Origin: Diphasiastrum complanatum
Lineage: Eukaryota; Streptophyta; Lycopodiopsida; Lycopodiales; Lycopodiaceae
Assembly (NCBI GenBank): GCA_029204225.1
Contig: CM055095.1
Location: 16,512,442-16,572,869, forward strand
Direction: 5' to 3'
DNA length: 60,428 nt
The stretch's first letter is position 1. The number at the start of each line of letters is the position of its first letter. Both the position numbers and the translations under genes were made by a program. Of this stretch, positions 45,301 through 55,488 are shown piece by piece. Under the pieces are notes generated by a model. The model saw only the letters and a program-made list of their open reading frames with translations. It was not told the DNA's origin and did not search any database.

Positions 45301-48300
45301 GACAATAGTTGGCCAATTCATGTGCTTCACCCAGCTATAGTAAATACTTGTCATACGATTGCTAAAGAGCACAAAGTCTCAACTCTTCATCAAGCTCATG
45401 TAATCGATCAAGGACATCTCTTATAGATCATGCATGATAGCAACTTGTTGTCTTGACAAAAAACTCATCCCTTCATAAAAGATAGCAACTTGTAATAACA
45501 AACAAAATAAAGCATCTCAACATGAACTTGTTCCACAAGATAGTAATTTGGGCACAAATTTTAATCATCAAAGGTAGATAAGGTTGAGGAACAAATTTTA
45601 ATTATTAAAGGTCAATGAGGTGAAGGCCTAGATAATATAGCCGGAGGGCTATGACTTGAAAGACATGTCCATAAGGTGATCAAGGTACCTCAATGACTTG
45701 ATGGACATGTCCATAAGGTGATCGAAGTATCTCAAAGGAATAAGTGTATGTTGTTGACACCTTTCATAGTAGTAGCATAGGCTCAATGTATCATTTCACC
45801 ATGGTATCATGATCATCATGCACTACTGATTTATATATAGATGTTAAGTATACAATAGCACCCAACATAACAAAAGGATCATGCAATCTTCAACGTTATG
45901 GAGTCCATCCTCAAAGTCTTAGACCGTCAACTTCATCATGCATAGCACGAATCAAATGCTACAATCTACTAACTTTGTTGATGCCCAAGAATAGGGCCAT
46001 GTCACATGAACAAACATATGTCCACATTAGCTTGCATACATTTGCACAAAGACCGATGTAATGGCAGATTCATTCATGATGAAGGTGAGCAATAAAGAGC
46101 AGGGCCCATGTTTATTTCAGAGTATGGTCCTCATGAGCTAGCCTAGCGAGTACAACTCTACTAACTAAAAAAAAAAATTGTGACTAAGATGTCTCCAATC
46201 TTGAAAGGCATGTGATTCCTAGGAGTTAAAGGCCCATCTAATGAAGACTTTTGGCCTCATTGTCACTCTTCACCTACTATCACATGTACTTTATAATCCC
46301 TTCGCCTATTGTAAATTGTAAATGGCTAAGTCACCTGCCTGTGGAGACAATTGTAAATTGCAATGTAAATATTAGTTATAGTGACTAATTTTGAGATGGC
46401 CAAGGGAATATTAGGTCCCATGAGAGTTTGTTGGACTAACCTCCTAAAAAGTGGGGAGGGTTGACCGGTCAATGTGACACGTGTCATATGCTCACTGGGA
46501 CACTTGGTCCAGTGCATGAGTGCCACTTGCTGGACAGTCAATGGACGGGTCAATAGGACATGTCATATGCTCATTGGGACACTTGGTCCAATGTATGGCT
46601 TGCCTATGTGTCCGGGTACTGCCAAGTAGCAAGTGTCGACTATGCATGGAGTTTGCCGTGTGTTGATGTTAGGATGTGTCAAGGTTAAGGGGTGCTTGAG
46701 GGGATATAGTGTGAGCCTTGCCAAGCAGTCCCTATCTTATTCCTATGCAACTATGGTTGGGAGGAGACTTGTAGAAGAGCTCTCATGTTTGCTTGTTGAT
46801 CTATGTACATTCACCTGAGATTGATAATGTGACGAATTTGTTGGGTACTTCTGTGTATTTACTTAGGGTTTTGTGAGCTTGAGTGCAACACCTACATACT
46901 AGAAACGAATGCTAATTTTAGTTTAATTAATAACGATGCCCATAAGTGTTTGACAATCTGAGGTGCACATTAGGTTTAGGTCAACAACTAGCTACCAAGG
47001 GCCCAATGGTATTTAGAATAACTAATATGTTTCTCTAATGAAGTTCTTAAACATATGTCTGATGCCAAATAATTACATGGGGACCAAGGCCTGATTGACC
47101 ATCAATAAACACTCTATAACTTGGTTAGACAAGATAGTTCAAACACTCTATAATTGATAATAAGCTTCTTATCTTCTCTAGCGTAGTGTTTACAACTACC
47201 TGACTATTTTCAAAACAATATCAACATAGAATTTCCATTGGGAAACTTAGAGATTCCAGTAGATATGGAAATATTTTCTTCATCCTCATACAGATCATAA
47301 AGCAACACGAACTCCAAATAGATCATATCTAGAAGAAGTTTATTCTAGTGATTACAACAAACTTCATATTTATATGTGCAAAAAGTTATGGGGACCAAGA
47401 ATACAATGCTCACCAACTAGCCAACACAGTTTTGAAGCAAGAAAAGCTTAATGGTGAGCCATCAAAACAAGAATACCTTTCAAATAGAGTCTGTTGCAAA
47501 TATGCAACAAATGCATTGCGACTCACACCATAGCTTTGTAAATCAGGGTCACTGGAGTAATCGAACTTTCTCTGAAATTCACAATAGCATTATTTTTTGA
47601 GAGATGGTTGTGAAGAGAAAGGAGCAGATTTTCATGCTCTGAACATTCCTCCACCTTATTTTGCAATAGATAATTTCGCTGAGAATAGGAAACTATCCAT
47701 TGTATATTAAGAAATATAACACAAACAACAGCCATGTACAATGTGACTTTTAATATTACAAGAAGTTCCTTGAATCACCTTGCAAGACATTGAATATTCA
47801 AAGCATGGTTACTTAGGATGTTCATCTGATTTTAGTCTTCTGAGACCAAGTTTTCATTCTTTTATAAGGGGTTGAATAACTCAAAAAGAGAATGTTCTTC
47901 AAAATAGGGAGATTCACTTGTGGCATCACCACAAGAAGCACAAAACGAATCATTACCAGGAAGTTGCCACGTCAGTAGTAACATACTTAAATCAAGACAT
48001 TTCTAAGGCAGTACCTTTGTTAAAGAAATCAACAAAAAGCATCAACAAATAGAATGATGCAGCATTTTCAGTCACAATGTCTCTACTAACTCTCTCTGTG
48101 AAATTCCTTTCTTTGAAATTAGCTGGAAAGAAGATACAATAAATCACCAAAAAAATTTATGGAGTTTTCACATACGTAAGTTTTTGCCACACCAAAAATG
48201 TCAGTTACAAGTCTAGCAACTCATACTTTTCATGAGCCAAGTAGACTATCCTATTTAATTAGTTCTCGTATTTTTCTAGGTTCTTGATTGGGCCATAACA

Positions 48301-49354
48301 CAATGACAATGAGGAAAAACGTGTTAATACAACGATTCAGCACAGAATTCAAGGTGTAGAGCATAGGCTATGCAGACTCTGGTGAAAATAGCTATGCTTT
48401 TAAAAATATTAAACTTTAAGGTTCTGGCATTGGAAAGATGTTCTTAAAGGTAACCTATATGGACTCATAAATAGTGAAAAGGGATCAATTATGCAAGAAA
48501 ACTCATCAACAAATAAAATTCTCGAGGTCAGGTCTAAACATTTTCAGTAGCTGCAATCTCTTGTTGATTTCTTTCCAGGTATAATCTAGTTAACTACAAA
48601 TCAAAAGAACAAAGGGTGGGTAGCTTGAAAGTTCAAGAAGCTATGAAATTCTCAAGTTCACTCAATAGATCAGAGGTATCTCTCGTTAATTTCTTTCCAG
48701 GTAAAATCTAGTTGACCACAAACTAAAAAGAACAAAGGTAGCTTGAAAGTTCAAGAAGCTCAAAAATTTAATGTTCATCATACCGTGAACAATGAAACTC
48801 AGATAGACCAAAATATCTTTTTATCCTCCATGATGTTAGTAACCGAGGACTCTGTCAAGTTGACATATACGCATTTAAAATGGCATACATACCATCTTTC
48901 CCTCAGATAAGTGTACACAACTTCCCACTAATGACCCCAAAAGCGAATGTGGCAATTGTATATCTGCACCCTCTAGTGCTTTCATCGCACGAGAAGTCAG
49001 TAGCATAGTGTAAGACCTGGTATCACCCCGAACATACAATTGTTCTGCAGATGTGCAGTATGCCAATGTGGCCGTTTATTTAAACCAACAACTTCACCAT
49101 TAGCTTAGAAAGATGAGAAAAAAATTGCATACACTTGAAAAAATTGCTATGATTTCACTCTTTGGAAAAATTCTAAAGAGTGAAATCATAGCCTTGGATG
49201 AGAAGTTACCATTTTTGTTGTCTGCATTCATTTTGCATGTAGGTAGTGCAAGTCGTCGTTCGAAAAGATGAACAAAGAAGCCTCTTCTTATCAAATAGTG
49301 TGCCATTAAGCATCCCGCGGGACCAGCTCCAACAACAACAACATTTCCAAGAAC
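36135..49354 (-). CDS. Kynurenine 3-monooxygenase-like FAD-dependent monooxygenase, exons 2 to about 11 (ten exons seen)
   Basis: Ten exons on the minus strand join in consistent phase to about 1337 bp (445 codons): 49354-49210, 49044-48893, 47571-47477, 42958-42849, 42728-42551, 42172-42058, 41086-40968, 38308-38149, 36615-36534, 36315-36135. The product shows the Rossmann motif VVVVGAGPAGCLMAHYLIRR, the DG motif DLLVGADGVSSKVR and the GD motif VLLIGDAAHSM followed by GTGCNVALEDC. This order and spacing are those of kynurenine 3-monooxygenase and its relatives, which hydroxylate an aromatic ring with NAD(P)H and oxygen. The real substrate is unknown. Family members have 450-490 residues, so most of the protein is present. 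The start (and any targeting peptide) lies beyond 49354 and was not found. The frame reads a stop right after exon 10 (KWFPAVIKP). Introns reach 4.5 kb and are full of transposon debris. Confidence 0.85.
36534..36615 (-). CDS. Flavoprotein exon i
   Basis: Acceptor TGTGCAG|TTTCC, donor CCAG|GTGCAG. It encodes FPSYGTGCNVALEDCLLFDQ then ILQESKP. In KMO the equivalent is PxxGQGMNAGxEDC; here Gln is Thr. Confidence 0.85.
38149..38308 (-). CDS. Flavoprotein exon h: GD motif
   Basis: Acceptor TTTTGTAG|AGGAAA, donor CGATG|GTAATT. It encodes GNAPEVYDLLLKENPNFAED through KNVLLIGDAAHSM. The Asp of GDAAH contacts the FAD ribityl chain in this family. Confidence 0.9.
38368..38435. repeat. Perfect 34-bp tandem duplication in intron
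   Basis: Two identical units beginning ATGTTAGAAGAACTCTG lie at 38368-38401 and 38402-38435. Confidence 0.9.
38438..39360. other. Intron sequence of the flavoprotein gene, no features
   Basis: Nothing recognisable beyond AT-rich intron. Confidence 0.4.
39363..39575 (+). pseudogene. LINE-type endonuclease fragment
   Basis: The plus strand reads DKDLFVSTCYFPPESSSF and DGIGSLYLDHSLDIVRFAKR, then GHIF. This resembles the stretch before the GDFN motif in the apurinic-like endonuclease of plant LINEs. The downstream catalytic motif is degraded. It lies inside an intron. Confidence 0.55.
39661..39673. repeat. Run of 13 G
   Basis: A poly-G run of this length is uncommon in plant DNA. It lies at the junction between the LINE and gypsy fragments and may be mis-sized by sequencing. 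Confidence 0.8.
39690..40115 (+). pseudogene. Gypsy (chromovirus-type) integrase fragment
   Basis: The frame shows VVRLHGLPKSIVSDRDPKFK, FAKVSTQLRMNSTEHPQTDG, then QT, a stop, and RVNQILEDMIRAYVSG. The stop takes the place of the catalytic Glu (GAG to TAG). Further stops precede NVV and follow FAYNI. It is a dead insertion within an intron of the flavoprotein gene. Confidence 0.85.
40968..41086 (-). CDS. Flavoprotein exon g
   Basis: Acceptor GATGCAG|AGCTGG, donor TTCAA|GTATGT. It encodes SWPSLNMLLVGMADGSFWGG then SKKADLLNASSASEVETLF. It corresponds to the KMO strand with W-P and the following F-T-C region. Confidence 0.85.
42058..42172 (-). CDS. Flavoprotein exon f
   Basis: Acceptor TATTTCAG|GAACTT, donor TTCAG|GTATGA. 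It encodes NLPLSLKFLQNPEFYKSFHI then RPALAKTSPLYKDHNRVQ. It is the least conserved part in this family and is supported by phase and splice sites. Confidence 0.75.
42551..42728 (-). CDS. Flavoprotein exon e: DG motif
   Basis: Acceptor TTTGCTTAG|TCATC, donor ACCGA|GTAGGT. It encodes DSIFTRVTVSGLQQQHEMKV then FDLLVGADGVSSKVRAELLR. The nearer acceptor TTCCAG|GATAGC gives the wrong phase. The intron before it is only 120 bases. Confidence 0.8.
42849..42958 (-). CDS. Flavoprotein exon d
   Basis: Acceptor GGCACAG|GGATAC, donor GAAG|GTGATG. It encodes DTDHLSTNFGWELKEIDDTN then RLATFQRSANYIDDCE. A weaker donor (CAAC|GTTCAG) 11 codons earlier would also keep phase, so the last part may be absent from the mature protein. 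Confidence 0.65.
45653..45736. repeat. 42-bp tandem duplication
   Basis: Two copies of GACTTGA(A/T)(A/G)GACATGTCCATAAG and following bases lie at 45653-45694 and 45695-45736, with a few differences. Confidence 0.8.
46476..46640. repeat. 81-bp diverged tandem duplication
   Basis: GTCATATGCTCA(C/T)TGGGACA then CTTGGTCCA(G/A)TG(C/T)ATG occurs twice, starting near 46476 and 46557. Confidence 0.75.
47477..47571 (-). CDS. Flavoprotein exon c
   Basis: Acceptor GAATTTCAG|AGAAAG, donor GAAAG|GTATTC. It encodes RKFDYSSDPDLQSYGVSRNA then FVAYLQQTLFER, matching the KMO stretch in which a conserved S-x-R starts the next helix. This exon lies in a different frame from the longer open frame seen at 47523-47741. 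Confidence 0.8.
47572..48892. other. Intron of the flavoprotein gene
   Basis: No genes. Two similar stretches around 48570-48650 and 48690-48770 (TTTCTTTCCAGGTA(T/A)AATC, then GTAGCTTGAAAGTTCAAGAA) form a diverged direct repeat of about 120 bp. Confidence 0.55.
48893..49044 (-). CDS. Flavoprotein exon b
   Basis: Acceptor TCTGCAG|AACAATTG, donor GATG|GTATGT. It encodes QLYVRGDTRSYTMLLTSRAM, the conserved Arg-Ser segment of the KMO family, and runs to VGSCVHLSEGKM. Phase 1 in, phase 0 out. Confidence 0.85.
49146..49192. repeat. Perfect 18-bp inverted repeat beside a splice donor
   Basis: GCTATGATTTCACTCTTT (49146-49163) and its exact complement (49175-49192) flank an 11-base loop. On the gene strand the hairpin starts 17 bases downstream of the donor of exon a at 49209. 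Confidence 0.95.
49210..49354 (-). CDS. Flavoprotein exon a: FAD-binding GxGxxG
   Basis: Acceptor GAAGCAG|GTTC, donor AATG|GTAACT. It encodes VLGNVVVVGAGPAGCLMAHY through HLFERRLALPTCKMNADNKN. It starts in phase 0, so at least one exon precedes it. The frame is open upstream to an ATG at 49483, but that stretch is part of a GGGAAA-rich repeat and is unlikely to be coding. Confidence 0.85.
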
Positions 49355-49439
49355 CTGCTTCACACAAATATTTTGTAGGCAAGTAAGGTTTAGAATACAT
49401 GATAGCAAGATCTTCCAATCACAACATATTTTTGGAAAA

Positions 49440-49880
49440 TGCCATTTTCCCAGGTTTTTTTGCAGGAGAACACGTTTCCCCAATCCCTCATTTCCTCAAG
49501 ATGGGAAATGAGTGTGTTTCCTAATGGGGAAACTTGTTTGCCTGTAATAAAGTTCAACAATTAGTTTCCCATGGGCCCAGTTGCCTCTGGGAAACTCATA
49601 CTAAAAGTTCATTGGGGCTGAGCCCCTGACAACCAACTGTTCATGATGCACCAGCCTCGTTATAAATCATGTGTATGAACATGTATTGAATGGCTAAAAA
49701 AATTTGAGACTAATATTTCAAATTTCAATCAAATGTTCTATTTTGGTATACTTTCACCACAATGTCATGATGTGTCAATTTCCGTTTCCCATATCCCGCA
49801 TCTCGTTTCCCGTTTCCCGTTTCCAGTTTCTGATTCCCGAAGGGTTTGTGTTTCCCAAGTGGAAAACATGTCCCAAAACT
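49440..49880. repeat. GGGAAA/TTTCCC-rich repeat
   Basis: Many GTTTCCC or GGGAAAC words lie between 49440 and 49880, including a CGTTTCCCGTTTCCCGTTTCC tract at about 49805. It looks like a degenerate short-unit repeat or small transposable element. Confidence 0.6.
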
Positions 49881-50286
49881 ATGAATCAAAATCAAACTTT
49901 TGAGTTATCACAAGCTGAAAAGACAGAAGTCTACATAGCTGTAACAAACCGCAGCTTGCTTTATCAATCAATACAACTTAAGATAAACATAACAAAAGAA
50001 CATTAAAGGGATGAAAAACTACAAATATACTGCAAAGAAATGCAACTGAGGCTTAAGCTAAATGTGATAGATAATTAAATGACTAGTCTTTAAAGTATTG
50101 AAAGAAATAAGGAACTGAAATTAGGGACTGCTAGCTTATTGAAATTGATCTAGGCCACTCTCTAATTTCCAATCAATTTTCTCCTCATAATGAGGCCACA
50201 TTATCTATTTGTTTAGTACAGACCGGCATACATGAGGTGCTGACCCCGGCACAAAGGAGCAGAACACTGATCTAGAGCTATAGATA

Positions 50287-50298
50287 GTTCTGATACCA
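50287..50298 (-). other. Orphan PBS-like site
   Basis: GTTCTGATACCA then TGTGACAATTGCC: a PBS with one mismatch directly next to an LTR-like TGTG start. Confidence 0.5.
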
Positions 50299-51784
50299 TG
50301 TGACAATTGCCACATGTCGCTGGTCTAGGCATGGAAAGTACTTGAAGTGGGGCATATATGTACTACATATATAGAGGTATGAGGACTCCACATCATTCAT
50401 TAGAGTTCAAGGGTACTAGTACATGTGCATGGCTAGGACATTACCCTAGCCTCATGATAGTGTTGGTGAGAGCCGGTGGTGCGTGCCAATGGTATTGGAC
50501 ATTGATATTGTCAAAAGCATGATCAGGCATGACAGTTGTGTCAGTAGCTCCAATGGACAAGGGTGAGCCCAGATGGATTCTTTGGATGGGTGAGTCCGGA
50601 TAGTTAGCATGTGTTATTGATGGTTTGCAATTACCTTATGAGGAACGGCTTATAGGAATTCTTATAGCTAGTATCAAAGCCAACAATTTTTGTGATTAAG
50701 GTGCATTTGTTCTTACCTTGCATTTATTACGTTTTCTTCCACTATGAGGTTGGTGAACTCTTTCATTTAACTTTTTAACTTGAATTTGTAAATACTAATG
50801 TCTATGAAAGGCTTGTTTAACGATCCGGATAACCAGTTGAGAGTTTTTTGGAGATGACCACTTTTTTGTAATTCATAATTTTGTTTCCCCTTGTGGAAGC
50901 AAGTGGATGACTAATGGCAAATATCGATTTCACTGGAGGCACTTCATATGGGGATGTGTGGGGCTGGATGTGGCATCCCCTTCTCAATACGACTTTGATT
51001 ATGCATTGCATCTCTCTCACCTCTTGTAAACAGTTTGTCCTGGTTCAAAGTTGTGCCTCCTAGAAGCCATGATGAGCCATTTGTGAATGGTATTGAGTTT
51101 GCACCCTCTCCATGGGCAGCACACCACTCATTTTGGGATCACAAACAATAAAGTTTCTTAATTGGAAAGAATATCCCTGCATGCCCTAGAAAATGCTCTC
51201 ATACCATGTTATGAATCAAGTCATGAGTATGGCATCACATTAGAATGATAGACCATGAAAGATGAAACTATGGGTCAACTTAAAATGTGTCAAGGTTTAG
51301 AGGATGCTAGAGGGGTTTATGAGTGGCCCTTGAAGAGGCGTTCCCCATTCAAATCCTATGCAACAAGGTTGGTAGGAGACTTGCAACAATATTTTCTTAG
51401 GGTTCTACCTATGTACTTCATAAAGACATCAAGTCCCATACCACAGGTCCTTCCTCTACAAAAACCATCCACCTCCTGATCTAATCGTCCAAAAATCAAA
51501 TTTTGGACTTACTCAAATAGTTATTGAGTTGCAAATCGGTACCTTATGAAGTTCCCGGGAATTGTCATAAATTCCAACTTCATGGTACAAATACTGGCTC
51601 AAGTTTTCTTTCACAATTTTCCTTAATTTATACAGTCACTTAAAGGGAATCATAGCCTATACCTTAGAATCCCTGAAGCTGACAAATCAAGAAATATGGA
51701 AGAATGAGTAGGAATTTTTCCACTTAAGAACAAATTTTATAGTGTGATTCAACTAGAAATTCTTTATCAAATCCCCTCTATAAA

Positions 51785-51796
51785 GCTCTGATACCA
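51785..51796 (-). other. Orphan PBS-like site
   Basis: Perfect GCTCTGATACCA core with no recognisable LTR on its right. Confidence 0.45.
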
Positions 51797-53014
51797 CTAT
51801 AAAGCCCCTCCCAAGGATACAATAGCCAAGCAAGCCGCACAAAGCAACACAAGGGAATCAGATGGTGGACAAACCAACCCAACCAAACCTAGATCTTACG
51901 AATCTAGCCCCCAAGCTATAGTGCATTGTGACACCGCATTGGACCTCTGCAGCCTAACTAGGCCATGTCATCTAGTTCGCCTATGACTCACTGATACCCA
52001 TAGAAATCCACCATGATGAGTTTAGGCCTCCAACCATTAATTATGACCATATGCACATGAGGGCCCCCCAAACCCCTCATAATCATAATTAACTTACGGG
52101 TCGAGGTAGGCCGACTAACATCTAGCGGAATAATCAATCCGAGATCAGTCGTGGGCATGACACTTAGAATCTTCTGAAGGTAGTTCGTTGAAATATTAGG
52201 CCTATTGGCCACAATATTTTGTGAAAATTGCTTTGCTTTGGCCAATTTTTTATGATTGTGAATCCCCATTCCCAATCACTGTTTCTAAATGGGAAAGCCT
52301 AGATTTTGCTATAAAAGGTCCATTCCATCAAGTTCTTTGAGGAACAATAGGTTGCCAAGCCTTTATGTCACTATTTTGTGCATCAAATTTCAATAATGCT
52401 TTTAGCCTTGTGCAAAGCATTTAGTTTAATGATTTTTGCAAGTTTTTTGCTAGTTTGAGCATAGGAATTCTGCAGAAGTGCTTTTCCTTTTCTTTTGATT
52501 CTTATTGAGCCTGCTACATTAGTATCACACAGGATACAAAAGTGTATGATACAAGGTTGTGGGCATTCCACTTACACAGAAGAGTTAGATTTTGAGACAA
52601 CTCATCTGGCGCAATTTGATTTTGTGTTGGAGTTTTGATGGCACACAATGCAGTGATGATACTTAACTTTTGGTGGCTTGAGTTTGGAATAATATTTATG
52701 ATTGGGACAAAATATTTCAAGTGTAAATAGTCAAATTGATGATGCCAAAAAAATTGAAGTTTGCGGATCGTAAGACCAAGTACCTGTACCAAAAGGGAGA
52801 TGGGAAGTACTCATAGACTTTACTACAAAGCTCTAATACAAAGCAAATCCAACCAAAAACAAATTTCAACAGATAGTCTTGATAATGATTGATCACATGC
52901 AAAACAATCTATGATAGACAAAATGATAAACTCCTACTGATAAAGACACTATAGTGTATGTATGCGTTATTGAGAACACCAGTTATCAGGTCTAAACACT
53001 TGGAATCCGGATAG

Positions 53015-53770
53015 TGTTATGAATCAAACCATCTACATACAAGCAAAATGAGCAAGCCCAATATGAGCGATTTCTGACTTGAGTAAAATCGAATTGCAAT
53101 AACTTTATCTGCCTTATGAATTTATATTGATCTTTTAAGGAGCCAAAAGACAAAACCAAGTGTTTTTTGGGGGAGATAATATCAGTTTTTCGTCTAGATG
53201 GTTCCGTGCTTCCCGAACCATCTCTGCAACGCAAGGGGCCCGGAACAGGGTTCGGGTGCAACTAAGTATAATTTTCAGATAATCATGAACGCAGGACAAC
53301 ACACAATGATTCAACAAATAAAGGTGTAAATTGAAAGCGAAATGCAAATCGTCTCTGTACAAAAAGACGTTGATTATAGTCCTACATATATAACAAAAGT
53401 GAGAGATGTTTCAAGAACATCATGATTTTTTCTTAACCCAGCCACTTTCCTACTAGACTGTGAATTAAAAGGAATGTGAAAAACAATACAGTGCTACAAA
53501 TGAAAGCCTATGCCTCCTATGCCTACTGCTTATTTTCTTGCTGTCTCCTAAAAACAAGCTCTCTGTGTTTCCTACAACTCTCTCTGTTTTCTGCTTGCTT
53601 CAACCTATTCTGTTCTACGTATCTCCTATATATTCCTACTTTTTATACCTAACCTTTTCTTGTAAGCACAGTTAGAAAACAACTAATTAGTTTATCTACT
53701 AACTATCTTGTAAACTGTTTTGCCACTTGTGTTTGCAGGTATGAAGGGTTGCGAAGTTCACCCATCAACA
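53015..53770 (-). repeat. Element G 3' LTR (outer edge inferred)
   Basis: The inner edge at 53770 is set by the PPT; the minus strand begins TGTTGATGGGTGAAC. The outer edge at 53015 (TGTTATGAATC) is chosen because it gives TG/CA ends and a length of 756 bp. A TATA-like TTATATATG lies at about 53380. Confidence 0.5.
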
Positions 53771-54477
53771 GCTCCCTCTTGAGCTGAGGAACCATTCATA
53801 CAATTTGTAGTGATTCCCAAGCCCATTCGATGCTTTATGAAAGATGTCTGGCACAGTGGCTTGGTCAAAATGTCTGCAGTCATATCTGCAGATTTGATGT
53901 ACCTTGGAATGAGCATCCCCTTCTGGATCAGATCTCTGACATGATGATACTTCAACAGTACATGCTTGGTCTTTGAGTGGAAAACTGGATCCTCTGTAAG
54001 GCAGATTGCACTCTTGCTATCCATGTTTATCACTGTGGGATCCTTTTGCTGCAGCCCAAGCTCTTGGAGTAAGAATCTAAGCCAGACAATCTCATTGGCA
54101 TTCTTCGATGTTGCGATGTACTCCGCTTCATAGGATGATTGAGCAACCAGGGATTGTTTCTTGCAAACGCAGCTCACTGTTGCTCCACACATGATGAAAC
54201 AACCACCTGAAATTGATTTGCTGTCAATTCTAGAATTTGCCCAACTTGCATCGCTGTATGCTAATAGTGTACAATTTGCATTTCGCCTATACATTAGGCC
54301 ATAATGTGATGTCATCTTGACATATTGCACTATCCACTTTGCCATTCTCCAATGCTTTGGTCCTGGATTGTTTCCAAAGTGATTGAGAGTGTAAACTGCC
54401 GTAGCTATGTCAGGCCTTGTGCACACTGTCAAGTACATTAAGCTCCCAATCAGGTTTCTATATGGAATTCGTTCCAT
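53758..54477 (-). pseudogene. Element G RNase H and RT end
   Basis: The 239-codon frame is open and ends inside the LTR. It starts with the RT/RNase H hinge (YRNLIGSLMYLTVCTRPDIA). It shows AYSDASWANSRIDSKSISGG, SSYEAEYIATSKNANEIVWL, INMDSKSAICL and HSKTKHVLLKYHHVRD, the usual copia RNase H motifs. This part could be intact in itself, but upstream RT is broken. Confidence 0.9.
53771..53781 (-). other. Polypurine tract of element G
   Basis: The minus strand reads CAAGAGGGAGC before TGTTGATG, overlapping the end of the RNase H frame. Confidence 0.7.
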
Positions 54478-55200
54478 TTCTTTCTTCTCTTTTTATGTTT
54501 TGGGATTGTTCCAATGTTAAGTTTGCTCCTGTTTCCATTGGAGTACTTTTGACCTTGCAATTCTCCATCTCATAGTCCCTCACAATCTTCAAAGCATACT
54601 TGCTTTGTGATAAGAAAATTGTTCCTTCGTCTCTATTCCTCCATCTGCAGGCCAACACAAATCTTTGCCTCACCTAGATTAGTAATTCCAAACTCATGAT
54701 CCAGTAAGCTTTTCACCTTTTGAATGAGCTTACCACAATTCCCAATCAACAATGAGTCGTCTCCGAAGAGTGCCATGTATAAGAAGTTGTTGCCTTCTTG
54801 CAATACATAGACGTTGCAATCAGCATTCAATGGTCTCGTACCTATCGACTTAAGAAATGAATCAATCCTCTTATACCACACACTTGCAGCCTGTTTCAAT
54901 CCATAGATGCTCTTATTGAGCTTACACACATGATTGGGATAATTCTTATTGACAAGCCCTATGGCTGCTCCCTAAAAATTTCTACATCTAGTACTCCATG
55001 TAGAATGTTGTTTTAACATCAATTTGATGTATTTCAAGGTTGAGCAAGACTGCCAAACAAAGCAGAAGTCGACTGGTGGTCATTTTCACAATTGGTGAGA
55101 AAGTCTCAAAGTAATCTATACCTGATTTCTGAGAGAACCCTTTGCTACTAATTGGCCTTGTAGCGAATTGTGCCATTTGCATTTTGCTTCATTTTGAACA
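54458..55200 (-). pseudogene. Element G reverse transcriptase, frameshifted
   Basis: Three frames carry the pieces. They are GFSQKSGIDYFETFSPIVKM with EIHQIDVKTTF (55182-54988), KSIYGLKQAASVWYKRID with the active site ALFGDDSLLIGN (54929-54633; both Asp kept but YV is FG), and LSQSKYALKIVRDYEMENCK with TPMETGANL (54673-54458). Stops separate the first two. Confidence 0.85.
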
Positions 55201-55488
55201 CCCATTTACATTTAATGGCTTTTCTCCCTTCAGGTAGCTGAGTAAGAGCCCATGTCTCATTTTTCTCCATGGAATCCAGCTCTTCCCCCATTGCTTTGTT
55301 CCACCTTTCACGATCTTAACTGCTTATGGCTTTCTCATAGGATTCAGGCTCTTCAGTTATCCCACAAATGTCAATGTGATAAACATATCAACTTAAGCAA
55401 ATTCAATTACTTTCCGTGATGGCCTTCTTGTCCTGGTTGCTCTTGGCAATTCAGCTGATTTCTCTACTTGTGCTTCTTCTGCAGCTGC

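Larger units (their letters stand above)
42959..47476. other. Large intron (4.5 kb) of the flavoprotein gene
   Basis: No gene is recognised. It holds short tandem duplications (separate entries) and AT-rich DNA. Confidence 0.6.
49881..53014. other. Repeat debris with orphan copia primer-binding sites
   Basis: No genes. PBS cores in minus-strand orientation occur at 50287-50298 (followed by TGTGACAATTG), 51195-51206 (one mismatch, followed by TGTTATGAATC) and 51785-51796 (perfect, not followed by TG). A first exon of the flavoprotein gene could be hidden here or beyond, but none can be supported. Confidence 0.5.

Noticed and set aside
47523-47741. 72-codon minus frame as a flavoprotein exon
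   Set aside because: The real exon overlaps in another frame (47477-47571), where splice sites and phases fit.
49100-49483. ATG at 49483 as start of the flavoprotein
   Set aside because: The stretch upstream of the acceptor at 49355 is part of a GGGAAA-rich repeat and does not look like coding or a targeting peptide.
51988-52275. 95-codon minus frame near an orphan PBS
   Set aside because: No conserved motif or splice signal of good quality was found, so it is treated as chance.
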